Part shown: positions 1 through 7,976 of the stretch, piece after piece
Layout: the number at the start of each line of letters is the position of its first letter
How positions within the stretch are numbered: the first letter of the stretch is position 1
Assembly (NCBI GenBank): GCA_035299025.1
Contig: DATGXK010000008.1
Span: 620,001-684,000 of the forward strand
From: Leadbetterella sp035299025
GTDB lineage: Bacteria > Bacteroidota > Bacteroidia > Cytophagales > Spirosomataceae
DNA length: 64,000 nt
Direction of reading: 5' to 3'
Program-made: the position numbers and the translations under genes
Notes under the pieces: model-generated
Databases searched by the model: none
Seen by the model: only the letters and a program-made list of their open reading frames with translations
Told to the model about the DNA's origin: nothing

Positions 1-502
1 TTCTTACGGTACTAAACTTATGTTTCAGTTCGGTCACATATCTGTTGGCCTCATCTATACTTACAAAATCACCAACCTTGATTCGGTAAGTAGGCTGGCT
101 GTAAGACTCATAGAGTTCAAGATCCGAAAAATTTCGGTATAGATAACTCTTGGCGGATTCAAAATCCATCTTATTATTTCCAGAAAAAACCTGAATTCTG
201 AAACCTTTACCTTCGGCCAATTTTTTGTTGGTTTCTTTTATATGAAGCAGCATTTTTTCTACTGCCTCGTTGTCGTTTTTGAGTGTGGAGGCCGTGGTAT
301 TTTGTGTTGCTTGTGATTTTGGAGTTTCTGTTTTTTCAATGATTACTACCTCACTTGACTCAAATTTTGGCCTAAAAACTGATAAATCTTCTGAATATTC
401 CGTAATCTTCTCCACGTTTTTATTCTCTTTGCTAGGGCTTAGCTTATTTGTACAAGCCGCCAGAACCAAAAGAAAACTCAAGAAAAGCAGATAATTCCTC
501 AT
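1..502 (-). CDS. SPOR-domain lipoprotein (C-terminus cut by window edge)
   Basis: The frame reads from an ATG at 500-502 to the left edge, 167 codons without a stop. The N-terminus is a lipoprotein signal with a lipobox ending VLAAC (Cys17), so the product is probably exported and lipid-anchored. A low-complexity polar linker follows. From about residue 100 comes a segment starting GFRIQVFSGNN and continuing with an Ala-Lys-x-Tyr helix and a YRIKVGDF strand, the pattern of a SPOR peptidoglycan-binding repeat. SPOR domains bind denuded glycan strands, typically at division sites. The end of the domain lies outside the window. The family call is good; a specific cell-division role is inference. 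Confidence 0.8.
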   Translation of the reverse strand, partial: MRNYLLFLSFLLVLAACTNKLSPSKENKNVEKITEYSEDLSVFRPKFESSEVVIIEKTETPKSQATQNTTASTLKNDNEAVEKMLLHIKETNKKLAEGKGFRIQVFSGNNKMDFESAKSYLYRNFSDLELYESYSQPTYRIKVGDFVSIDEANRYVTELKHKFSTVR

Positions 503-562
503 AATTCTCAATATTTTTTTGCAAAATTAACAATTTAGTCTCGAAAACGGACGATTAGGGGT

Positions 563-597
563 AATAAAAAAGACATTCGGGAATCCCAAATGCCTTT
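563..597 (-). terminator. Rho-independent terminator after the S9 peptidase gene
   Basis: Near-perfect inverted repeat (569-581 with 585-597). Read on the minus strand it is followed by a run of T (complement of the A-run at 565-571). A second, weaker hairpin with ATCACC/GGTGAT arms lies at about 628-653, between this one and the peptidase stop codon. Confidence 0.65.
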
Positions 598-725
598 CCA
601 AGACGAAAATACTTTAACCTATGATAAATCACCTCAAATGAATGAGGGTGATGTTTTAATTCTAAAACATTGGTTGCAAATATAAAAAAATTAGTTTAAT
701 AAAAAAATTTAATTATTGCCAATTT

Positions 726-2864
726 TTATTTTGTGGAAATATATCTCTCGAAGAATTCATAAATTCTAAGAATTCTGTCTATTCTTTGGCGTACGTTTCC
801 TGTTCTCGAGAGTTCATGAGTTCCACCAGGCATTCTTACATATTCTACTTCTTTTTCAAGATATTTAAGGCTTTTAAACATCATTTCGGATTGGATTACT
901 CCGGTCCGAAGGTCGTTTTCGCCATGTTTAATGAGTAAGGGCGTTTTGATTTTATCCACAAAGGTGTAGGGCGAATTGGCATCTATTTTGGTTTTGGCTT
1001 CGTCGTCCCACGGTAGTCCAAAGTAATTTGGCGTAAGTCTCCAGGCATTTCCTTCACCCATGAAGGTGGTAAGGTCGTAAACGCCCCTTTGAGCAAAGGC
1101 AGCTTTAAAACGATGGTCATGAGCGATAATCCAAGCGGTTAGATATCCAGCGTACGAACCTCCTGTTATTACTTGTTTGGAAGTGTCAACCCAAGCTTCT
1201 TTGGCCGCTATGCTCGTAGCTCCCAATGCATCCTCTTGTGGGCCTTTGCCCCAATCGCGGTAGTTAGAAAACTGAAAGTCTTTGCCGTAGCCGCCTGATC
1301 CTCTTTGGTTTGGAAATACCACGCCGTAGCCTTGGGCAGCAAAATATTGCAGCTCATGCCACATGGATGCCTCACCTGGCCCCCACATGGCAGTAGGCCC
1401 ACCGTGCATTTGGAGCAATAGTGGATATTTTTTCCCTGCCACGAAATCCGTTGGTTTCATTATCCAAAATTCTATTTCTTGGCCTGCTGAGTTTTTGAAA
1501 GTTCGTTTTTCGGGATAGCTCAGTTTTTTGTTTTTGACCCAAGGCGTGTTTATATCGCTAATTTTCGTTTGATTTTTAAAGGTAAGGTCCGAAACATAGA
1601 TTTCGTGTGGATTAGAAACGTCGTTTTTAGCGAAAATGGCTTTTGTTGGATTTACTAGTTCTAATGAACCAATACCCGACTCAAAGTCAGTTAAGCGGTC
1701 GACTTTACCGCTTGTAACATCTAATTTAAAAACTGGAACACCACCATTAGAATTGGCCACGAAATAAAGGCTTTTTTCGTCTGCTGACCAAGTCATGCTA
1801 TTTGGAACTCTGTCAAAATTTATTTCTTTGAAGCCTGTGCCATCTGAGTTTATGGTAGACAGTTGACCATGTGAAATCACGTTTGCAGCATTCATGACCA
1901 ATGCTATTTTGGCTCCAGTTGGAGAAAGGCTTAAACCGCCAAAACTTTTACCTTCTTTTTCGTAAATGGTGGTTTGCTTCAACGAAGCGAGGTCAATCGA
2001 AATGATTTTGTTTTCTTGCTCTCTGTCAGGGTGTTGGGTGGCGTCTTTCGCAGTAGTGGCAATAATTCTTTTACCGTCAGGGGCGTAGTTTACATTCTGG
2101 AATGACCAATAGCCCGATGTTATAGCTTTTGCTTTGGCATTTTCCAATATATCTATTTCAAAAATATGGCTAAATCTCATTTCAGGTTCTACGGTAGCCT
2201 CTCCTTGAAAATTTAATCTGTTTAATACTTTGGCTTTTTTGTCTACTACATCTTTGTTCAGGTAGGCTCTGATTTCTTCAATATTTCCATCTGGATTAGC
2301 TTTTACCCCTTTTTTCTCCACCAAAAAATCGTTGGATTTAAAACCGGGTTTTTCGAATGACCACGAAGGCAATTCTTTTTTTGCATTGAAAATAGAATCG
2401 GTTAGGATTTCATTCAAACTCAAACTTGACGAGAAAAGAATTCTTTTTCCATCTGGGCTAAACTGTGGTGAACTCGATCCATATTTTGAAGTCGTCAATT
2501 GCCAAGGCTCACCTCCCTCAAGTGGCATTATAAAAATTTGTGATTTGTCTTTTACCGTACGAACAAAGGCCACACTTTTTCCATCAGGTGATAGGGCAGG
2601 TTGGCTAGCACCTTCGTTTCCGCGTGTAAGTGCAATATGCTTTGACGGATTTTGAAGATTTATCAGGTACAAATTTGTGATATAATCGAATTCAAGAGGT
2701 TTGTCCGGCGTTGGTTCTATGGTTTTTAGGGCATAAATGGCTTTATCATTATTGGTAACGATAGATACCACATTTTTGATTTTTGTAAGATCTGTAACTT
2801 GGATTTTTTCTGTTTGGGCAAAAGAAAAATGAGCCAATAATAGAAGAAATAGAATTTTTCGCAT
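726..2864 (-). CDS. secreted S9-family prolyl oligopeptidase-like serine peptidase
   Basis: 712 residues. A signal peptide (about 1-17, ending FSFAQ) is followed by a beta-propeller of TolB/WD40-like blades, seen as repeated SPDGK motifs (for example LSPDGKSVAF and FSPDGKRILF). A C-terminal alpha/beta-hydrolase domain covers about residues 450-712. The catalytic triad can be read as Ser570 in GGSYAGY, Asp651 in GENDLR and His683 in GGTHEL. These are marks of the S9 acylaminoacyl/dipeptidyl-peptidase group, which cleaves short peptides admitted past the propeller. The Sec-type signal predicts a periplasmic enzyme in peptide scavenging. It is divergent from the DsbA-like gene, 50 bp away. The exact specificity cannot be read from sequence. 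Confidence 0.92.
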   Translation of the reverse strand: MRKILFLLLLAHFSFAQTEKIQVTDLTKIKNVVSIVTNNDKAIYALKTIEPTPDKPLEFDYITNLYLINLQNPSKHIALTRGNEGASQPALSPDGKSVAFVRTVKDKSQIFIMPLEGGEPWQLTTSKYGSSSPQFSPDGKRILFSSSLSLNEILTDSIFNAKKELPSWSFEKPGFKSNDFLVEKKGVKANPDGNIEEIRAYLNKDVVDKKAKVLNRLNFQGEATVEPEMRFSHIFEIDILENAKAKAITSGYWSFQNVNYAPDGKRIIATTAKDATQHPDREQENKIISIDLASLKQTTIYEKEGKSFGGLSLSPTGAKIALVMNAANVISHGQLSTINSDGTGFKEINFDRVPNSMTWSADEKSLYFVANSNGGVPVFKLDVTSGKVDRLTDFESGIGSLELVNPTKAIFAKNDVSNPHEIYVSDLTFKNQTKISDINTPWVKNKKLSYPEKRTFKNSAGQEIEFWIMKPTDFVAGKKYPLLLQMHGGPTAMWGPGEASMWHELQYFAAQGYGVVFPNQRGSGGYGKDFQFSNYRDWGKGPQEDALGATSIAAKEAWVDTSKQVITGGSYAGYLTAWIIAHDHRFKAAFAQRGVYDLTTFMGEGNAWRLTPNYFGLPWDDEAKTKIDANSPYTFVDKIKTPLLIKHGENDLRTGVIQSEMMFKSLKYLEKEVEYVRMPGGTHELSRTGNVRQRIDRILRIYEFFERYISTK

Positions 2865-2914
2865 CGTTTTTTTGTATTGTTGATTGTAATGACATCGAAA
2901 TTTAGACTAAAAAA

Positions 2915-3610
2915 ATGAATATAAAAATAGATATTGTGTCGGATGTGGCGTGTCCATGGTGTTATGTTGGTAAAAGTCGTTTGGAAAAAGCCTTGGCCAT
3001 GGTTCCTGAAATAAAAGCCGACATCACTTGGCAGCCTTTTCAACTAGACCCGACTGTGCCCGAAGAGGGAAGAGAATTGAAACCTTACTACGCCAAAAAG
3101 TTTGGTAGTGACGAAAAAGTGCAACAAATATTCCAACACATGGAAAGCGTGGGAGATGAAGAAGGAATCCATTTTGATTTCAGTAAAATGGAACGAACCA
3201 TGAATACTATGCCACTGCATGTATTAATGTTAGAAGCTGAAAAAGAAGGATTTAAAGCAAAACTTAAGGAAAGGTTTTTTAAAGCTTATTTTGAAGATGC
3301 TACTGACTTGAGTAAGACCGAAAATATCATAAAGATAATGACTGAGTTTGGCTGGGGAGCCGAGAAAGTGGAGACCATTTTAGCCAATGAATCACTTTTT
3401 GAAGAAGTAAAAGAAAAGATTTCGTACTTTCAATCTAGAGGAGTGAGTGCAGTTCCGTTTTTTATTTTTAATGACAAGTACGGTATCAGTGGAGCTCAGC
3501 CACCTCAAGTTTTGGCAGATACATTACGCCAAATTCATCAAGAAATGCAAGCGGAAATGCCAGTTAATGCAGGCGAAAGCTGCGACGCGGCGTCAGGTGA
3601 GTGTTTATAA
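2915..3610 (+). CDS. DsbA/FrnE-family thiol oxidoreductase
   Basis: 231 residues. A thioredoxin-like fold begins at once with IDIVSD and the active-site motif C13-P-W-C16. A helical insertion and a conserved cis-Pro-type segment (VSAVPFFIFNDKYGISGAQ) follow, as in the DSBA-like/FrnE family that also covers 2-hydroxychromene-2-carboxylate isomerases. There is no signal peptide, so it is probably cytoplasmic, unlike classical DsbA. The C-terminal tail has two further cysteines (ESCDAASGECL), which could be redox-active or metal-binding; that is inference. It is convergent with the small secreted protein gene downstream. Confidence 0.88.
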   Translation: MNIKIDIVSDVACPWCYVGKSRLEKALAMVPEIKADITWQPFQLDPTVPEEGRELKPYYAKKFGSDEKVQQIFQHMESVGDEEGIHFDFSKMERTMNTMPLHVLMLEAEKEGFKAKLKERFFKAYFEDATDLSKTENIIKIMTEFGWGAEKVETILANESLFEEVKEKISYFQSRGVSAVPFFIFNDKYGISGAQPPQVLADTLRQIHQEMQAEMPVNAGESCDAASGECL

Positions 3611-3661
3611 GATTTTGTTTTAATCAATAGTTTGAGTAGCCAAATTTTGGAACGAATTTGG

Positions 3662-4024
3662 CTATTCTTTATACCTAAATTGTTTCCCCTCGCTAATAGG
3701 CAGACTTGGTTTGCCTTTATAATCTTGCACAATTCCAGTAATGAAGATCGTTCTTCCGATGTCATCTTTTGTGATTTTGACTTCGGGGACTGCATCAGGA
3801 AATACGGTTACGCCTATTTCGGTGTTGGGGAAACTCTCATCAATATCTAAAAATAGGATATCTTTCCCATTTCGGTCAGAATAGGGTTTTACACCTTTCA
3901 GAATTCCTTTTAGTACCACTTCTTTTCCAATATAATTTTTGGCCGTAGCGGCGGTAATGGTGTCTGATTGAGCGAAAGAATTTAGAGAGAAAAGAAAGAT
4001 TATCGAGAAAAAGAAAGATTTCAT
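3662..4024 (-). CDS. small secreted protein, OB-fold-like, function unknown
   Basis: 120 residues with a clear signal peptide (about 1-18, ending NSFAQS). The mature part has short strands with IGKEVVLKGILKG, a central LDIDESFPN segment and a terminal FITGIVQDYKGKPSL. This resembles small exported OB-fold (tRNA_anti-like) proteins of Bacteroidota, where KVxGxV and GKPSL-type motifs are common. No catalytic residues are recognisable. It shares a 51-bp convergent gap with the DsbA-like gene and is followed on its own strand by nothing obviously co-transcribed. The gene is convincing from signal peptide and codon pattern; the fold is a guess. Confidence 0.7.
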   Translation of the reverse strand: MKSFFFSIIFLFSLNSFAQSDTITAATAKNYIGKEVVLKGILKGVKPYSDRNGKDILFLDIDESFPNTEIGVTVFPDAVPEVKITKDDIGRTIFITGIVQDYKGKPSLPISEGKQFRYKE

Positions 4025-4084
4025 GTTTTTGCTTTTGGGTAAAATTTCCTCAAATATAACCTGAAAATGGATGTAATTGAATTT

Positions 4085-4606
4085 TCAGAACAAACTCATG
4101 ACGCCATTGGCCACACGGTTTTCTAAATCAAGCAAAAACCTTTTGTTTTCCAAGCCTCCGGCATAGCCAGTTAAGCTTCCGTTGGTTCCGATTACCCGGT
4201 GACAAGGAATTATGATGGCTAAAGGATTTTTTCCATTGGCTGAAGCAGCGGCTCTGATCACTTTCGGGTCGCCCAATTTGTTGGCCATGTCGGCATAAGT
4301 CCAGGTTTTTCCGTAAGGAATTTTGTAAAGCAAATCCCAAACTTTCTTCTGAAAATCTGTGCCATCTGGGTCAAGTTTTAGGTTGAACCTTTGCAGATTT
4401 CCCTCGAAATAACTTTGTAATTGTTGTTTGGCATTATCAAGAATTTCGGGTTGAAATTCAGACGAATCTTCCATCTCCTTCACAAAACTGATGGCTTTGA
4501 TGGCATGTTCATCAGACTCAATTTTGAGCAGATGCTCAGCGGTTTTTAGGAAAGTTTTAAAATATTCTGCCACAATTTTTATAAAGGATAATACGAAATT
4601 AAGCAA
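4085..4606 (-). CDS. ogt: methylated-DNA--protein-cysteine methyltransferase
   Basis: 173 residues. The C-terminal domain carries the suicide-repair signature IPCHRVIG with acceptor Cys135, preceded by the helix-turn-helix segment (IPYGKTWTYADMANKLG and the RAAASANGKNP arginine-finger region). It removes O6-alkyl groups from guanine by transferring them to itself. The N-terminus to residue ~16 is hydrophobic and unlike the family. A GTG at 4571-4573 (residue 12, VAEYF) may be the true start and would give the usual length. It is divergent from murF with a 34-bp gap. Assignment is firm; the start is not. Confidence 0.92.
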   Translation of the reverse strand: MLNFVLSFIKIVAEYFKTFLKTAEHLLKIESDEHAIKAISFVKEMEDSSEFQPEILDNAKQQLQSYFEGNLQRFNLKLDPDGTDFQKKVWDLLYKIPYGKTWTYADMANKLGDPKVIRAAASANGKNPLAIIIPCHRVIGTNGSLTGYAGGLENKRFLLDLENRVANGVMSLF

Positions 4607-4640
4607 AAAGGCAGAACTTTGATATCGAAAACACGATCGA

Positions 4641-5930
4641 ATGCAAATAGCAGAAATTTACGAGAAATTTAAAGAAAGTAAGGGCGTTACAACCGACACC
4701 CGCAAAATTGGCGAAGGACAGATTTTCTTTGCCTTAAAGGGCGAGAAATTTAATGCCAATAACTTTGCGGAACAGGCCATCGCTCTTGGAGCAAGCTACG
4801 CGGTAGTGGATGAAATGGAACACGCCCAAAATCCGCAATGTATTTTGGTAGATGATGTGCTCGAAACACTACAAAAACTGGCCAATTTTCACAGAAAGAC
4901 ATTTAACATTCCGGTTATTGGCCTAACGGGTTCAAACGGAAAAACGACCAATAAAGAGCTTTTGGTAAGGGTTTTAAGTAAGAATTTTAAAGTTCATGCT
5001 ACCAAAGGAAACCTCAACAACCATATTGGCGTGCCGTTGACTTTGCTTGAAATGACAGCTGACACCGAGATGGCCGTGATAGAAATGGGTGCCAATCACC
5101 AAAAAGAAATAGCGATGTTGAGTAACATTTGTGAGCCAACACATGGTTTTATTACCAACCTCGGGAAGGCTCATCTCGAAGGTTTTGGTGGTGAAGAAGG
5201 TGTTAGAAAAGGGAAAGGAGAGCTTTTTGATTTTCTGAAAAATAGTAATGGAACCACATTTGTAAATCAGACCGACGTGAAATTGGCCTCTCTGGCAAAA
5301 GAAAAAAACATGATGTTGGTAGTTTACTATGGAGCAGATGAATTTGCACTAAAAATGACCACAGAAAGCCCCACGGTTTCATTTCAAATACCTGAAAGTG
5401 AGGATATTTATACAACGCACATTGGTGGAAAATACAACTTTGACAATATGCAAACGGCATTCGCAGTGGGTCGCTTTTTTGGAGTAAGCCACACAGATGC
5501 AGCCCAAGCTATAGCTGACTACAACCCTGACAATAACCGTTCACAAGTGATAGAAAAAGGGAGCAATTCTTTCTTGATGGATGCCTATAATGCCAATCCT
5601 TCGTCAATGGCCGCCTCTGTGAAAAACTTCGGTAACTTGAAAACCGAAAAACAAAAAGTAGTGATATTGGGCGATATGTTTGAGCTCGGGGAATACAGTC
5701 AAACGGAACACGAAGCTTTGGGCAAATTAGCCTCAGAACAAGATTTTGATACGGTGGTACTTTATGGCGAAAACATGCACCACGCATTGATTCATTTACC
5801 CAAAGCCTATTACTTTACCGATAAGTTTTCTTTACATAATTGGCTGATAGAGAAGGCTTTTGAAAATACTTATTTTCTTGTCAAGGGTTCTAGGGGTGTT
5901 GGTTTAGAGAGTGTTTTGACGGTGATGTGA
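4641..5930 (+). CDS. murF: UDP-N-acetylmuramoyl-tripeptide--D-Ala-D-Ala ligase
   Basis: 429 residues, the usual length for MurF. The N-terminal UDP-binding domain contains the TDTRKIGEGQIFFALKG stretch. The Mur-ligase P-loop GSNGKTT is at 97-103. The central domain continues with EMGANHQKEIAML, the conserved Asn-rich DAYNANPSSM motif and the C-terminal domain with LGDMFELGE. It adds D-Ala-D-Ala to UDP-MurNAc-tripeptide, the last cytoplasmic step of peptidoglycan precursor synthesis. It stands alone, not in a dcw cluster. Four bases separate its stop from the convergent DUF4143 ATPase gene. Confidence 0.97.
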   Translation: MQIAEIYEKFKESKGVTTDTRKIGEGQIFFALKGEKFNANNFAEQAIALGASYAVVDEMEHAQNPQCILVDDVLETLQKLANFHRKTFNIPVIGLTGSNGKTTNKELLVRVLSKNFKVHATKGNLNNHIGVPLTLLEMTADTEMAVIEMGANHQKEIAMLSNICEPTHGFITNLGKAHLEGFGGEEGVRKGKGELFDFLKNSNGTTFVNQTDVKLASLAKEKNMMLVVYYGADEFALKMTTESPTVSFQIPESEDIYTTHIGGKYNFDNMQTAFAVGRFFGVSHTDAAQAIADYNPDNNRSQVIEKGSNSFLMDAYNANPSSMAASVKNFGNLKTEKQKVVILGDMFELGEYSQTEHEALGKLASEQDFDTVVLYGENMHHALIHLPKAYYFTDKFSLHNWLIEKAFENTYFLVKGSRGVGLESVLTVM

Positions 5931-5934
5931 GGAA

Positions 5935-7230
5935 CTAAACCCTCAACCCTGCCAAATATATCGGGATATATTCAATTTTTCCTTCTGACTTTTGGGTTTT
6001 GCTTGAATATACTACTGCTCTTTTTATATTGGGATAGCTTTCTAATAGGTTAACCAAGCTTTTGATTTTGGTATTTTTACCAGCTTTTACTTCTATTGGT
6101 ATTATTTCTCCTTCCTTCGCTATTACAAAATCGACCTCTGCACTCGCACTTCCTTCCTCTCTAGCCCAATAATATAACTCTGAACCATGGTGGGAAACCA
6201 ATTGTTGTGCTACGAATTGCTCGGCCAATTCACCTTGAAAAGTCGCATAGAGGTCGGTTTTTAGGTAAATGTTTTTTGCCTCTAATCCATTTTTTCTAAC
6301 CATCAATCCTATGTCCAAATAGAATGTTTTGAAACGTTTTCCAGAGACAGTAAGAGGCAATCTACTTACTGATACATTTTCCACGCTATGAATCAGTCTC
6401 GCCGTTTTCAATAAATCGTGAGCTTTTTTGATAGTTGGCCCACTGAATCTATCGGATAATTTGGTATAGATTATCTGATTTCCAATAAATTGAATACTAT
6501 TTTTCAATACATCCTTTAAGCAACCCTCATCTATTTGTGGTTTGTATTTTTTAAAATCCTGCTCGTAAGTATAAAGTAAATCATCTTGTATTTTCTTTAC
6601 TCCTTCAAAGTCTTTGGTTTCCAAGTAATATTTCACACTCGATGGCATGCCTCCTACTACTATGTACTCTAAATATTCGCCTTCGAGCTTATCTAGTAGA
6701 GAATCCGGGATATCAAATTTTCTATCTGCTAATAAACTGTAAGCATTGTTCTTTGGGCTTTTTGCTTTTAAAAACTCGAAAAATGAAATTGGAAAAATGT
6801 CCAAGGTTTCAACCCTACCGACTGGATAGGGATAATCTGAAAATGAAAAATCAAGAAGTGAACCTGCTGCAATGAGGTGCAACTCTGGTATTTCTTCGTA
6901 AAAATATCTGAGGCTCATTAAAGCATCAGGACATTCTTGTATTTCATCAAAAAATAATAAAGTGCTTCCTATCTCAATTTTCGTATCAAGAATAAGCCCT
7001 AACTCCAAAATAATGCGTTCTGGAACAAGGTTTTTGGCGAAAATCTGATGTACATCCCTTCGTTTTTCAAAATTTATGGTTAAGATATTTCCTGAAAAAG
7101 CTATTTCGCCCAGCTTTGAAACCAACCAAGACTTTCCAACTTGGCGAGCACCATTCAAAATTAAGGGCTTCCTGTTGGTTTTACTTTTCCAATTTATCAA
7201 ATCTTGTAATTTATCACGCTGTATATCCAT
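5935..7230 (-). CDS. AAA+ ATPase with C-terminal DUF4143
   Basis: 431 residues. The Walker A motif is NGARQVGKSW near the N-terminus, the Walker B is LLFFDEIQECPDAL, and a sensor-like LIAAGSLLDF follows. The C-terminal part (about 200-390) is the DUF4143 domain, ending in a PD-(D/E)XK-like strand pattern (AEVDFVIAKEGEIIPIEVKAG). Genes of this family are mobile, patchily distributed and of unknown cellular role. The nuclease-like motif (D, then E-x-K) is visible, but activity is unproven. The upstream region holds three 33-bp-period direct repeats, suggesting autoregulation. It sits between murF and a decayed gene, consistent with an accessory insertion. Confidence 0.88.
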   Translation of the reverse strand: MDIQRDKLQDLINWKSKTNRKPLILNGARQVGKSWLVSKLGEIAFSGNILTINFEKRRDVHQIFAKNLVPERIILELGLILDTKIEIGSTLLFFDEIQECPDALMSLRYFYEEIPELHLIAAGSLLDFSFSDYPYPVGRVETLDIFPISFFEFLKAKSPKNNAYSLLADRKFDIPDSLLDKLEGEYLEYIVVGGMPSSVKYYLETKDFEGVKKIQDDLLYTYEQDFKKYKPQIDEGCLKDVLKNSIQFIGNQIIYTKLSDRFSGPTIKKAHDLLKTARLIHSVENVSVSRLPLTVSGKRFKTFYLDIGLMVRKNGLEAKNIYLKTDLYATFQGELAEQFVAQQLVSHHGSELYYWAREEGSASAEVDFVIAKEGEIIPIEVKAGKNTKIKSLVNLLESYPNIKRAVVYSSKTQKSEGKIEYIPIYLAGLRV

Positions 7231-7267
7231 AATATTCTCATTTTTCTAAATGCAAATATAAGATAAA

Positions 7268-7356
7268 TTTAGAATATACAGGTAAAAACTAAAATTATCT
7301 TTTAGAATATATAGGTAAAAACTAAATTATTCTTTTAGAATATACAGGTAAAAACT
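7268..7356. repeat. three tandem 33-bp-period direct repeats upstream of the DUF4143 ATPase gene
   Basis: A 23-bp core beginning TTTAGAATATA and ending GGTAAAAACT occurs at 7268-7290, 7301-7323 and 7334-7356. Copies 1 and 3 are identical and copy 2 differs at one base. The 10-bp AT-rich intervals vary slightly, so each unit is exactly 33 bp, about three helical turns, which puts the cores on one DNA face. The nearest copy is 38 bp before the ATG of the ATPase gene. This looks like a protein-binding array (operator or iteron-like); the function is inferred from geometry only. Confidence 0.85.
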
Positions 7357-7480
7357 TAAAGTGCCTAACGCAATTTTTCTGATTATATAAAATTTGTTAT
7401 GACTGCTATGCGTACTTAGTTCTAAAATCCTTCATTAGGGTTGGCACTCTAGGTAACCTTTCTTATTTGTTGGTTAAATT

Positions 7481-7755
7481 CTAAAAAATAGTCTGGATAT
7501 TCTCACCAAGAAATGCAATGACTTCCTCATTCAATTTCCCTCTAATTATTGTTTGAAGTTTGGGCATTATAATCGACTCAAATGTATCCGAATGGTCTTT
7601 GAAATATTCAAATCAAACTTTTAAGGTAGACTTTTGACTCGCTATGTGGTTTTTCATTCTTAAGCTTCAATTGACACTTGGCTTGGATTCCTTCAAACGA
7701 GTCCTAAATCTCTCCTGACAGAGCAGGACCTAAAATTTGTTTCATCAATGAGGTA
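7481..7755 (-). pseudogene. remnant of an unidentified gene with an in-frame stop and a frameshift
   Basis: On the minus strand the last 43 codons before a TAG at 7481-7483 give a protein-like stretch (FEYFKDHSDTFESIIMPKLQ and so on, ending FLGENIQTIF). Just upstream a different frame (about 7618-7755) reads AFTSLMKQILGPALSGEI, a stop, then DSFEGIQAKCQLKLKN and VYLKSLI. Joined by one frameshift and one stop read-through these form a plausible C-terminal domain. No family is recognised. The rest of the 7357-7976 interval shows only the terminator at its end. It could be chance; the amphipathic composition argues for a decayed gene. Confidence 0.4.
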
Positions 7756-7933
7756 AAAGCTCAATACTACGCTTTAAAAGACTTGTAAACATACCCGACT
7801 TTTATGGTCTAAAATTTAAAAAATCTTAAAGTCAAACAAACCCACAAAAATTCTTTTCAAAAAAACTGCCAATACAGGAATTTAATAGTTTAAATTCAAT
7901 TGTCCAAGCTTAGTTTACAAACTCAATGTATAC

Positions 7934-7970
7934 CAAAAAAAGACACGACCAGGATTCTGATCGTGTCTTT
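7934..7970 (-). terminator. Rho-independent terminator after the acidic-tail peptidase gene
   Basis: Perfect 10-bp stem AAAGACACGA (7939-7948) with TCGTGTCTTT (7961-7970). Read on the minus strand it ends in seven T residues. It lies immediately after the stop codon of the C1A peptidase gene. Confidence 0.8.
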
Positions 7971-7976
7971 CTAGTT

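Noticed and set aside
270..494. 74-codon plus-strand frame
   Set aside because: Antisense shadow of the SPOR lipoprotein gene, which is well supported on the minus strand.
7268..7356. CRISPR array
   Set aside because: Only three copies, 10-bp near-identical AT-rich intervals and no cas genes; the geometry fits a protein-binding array.
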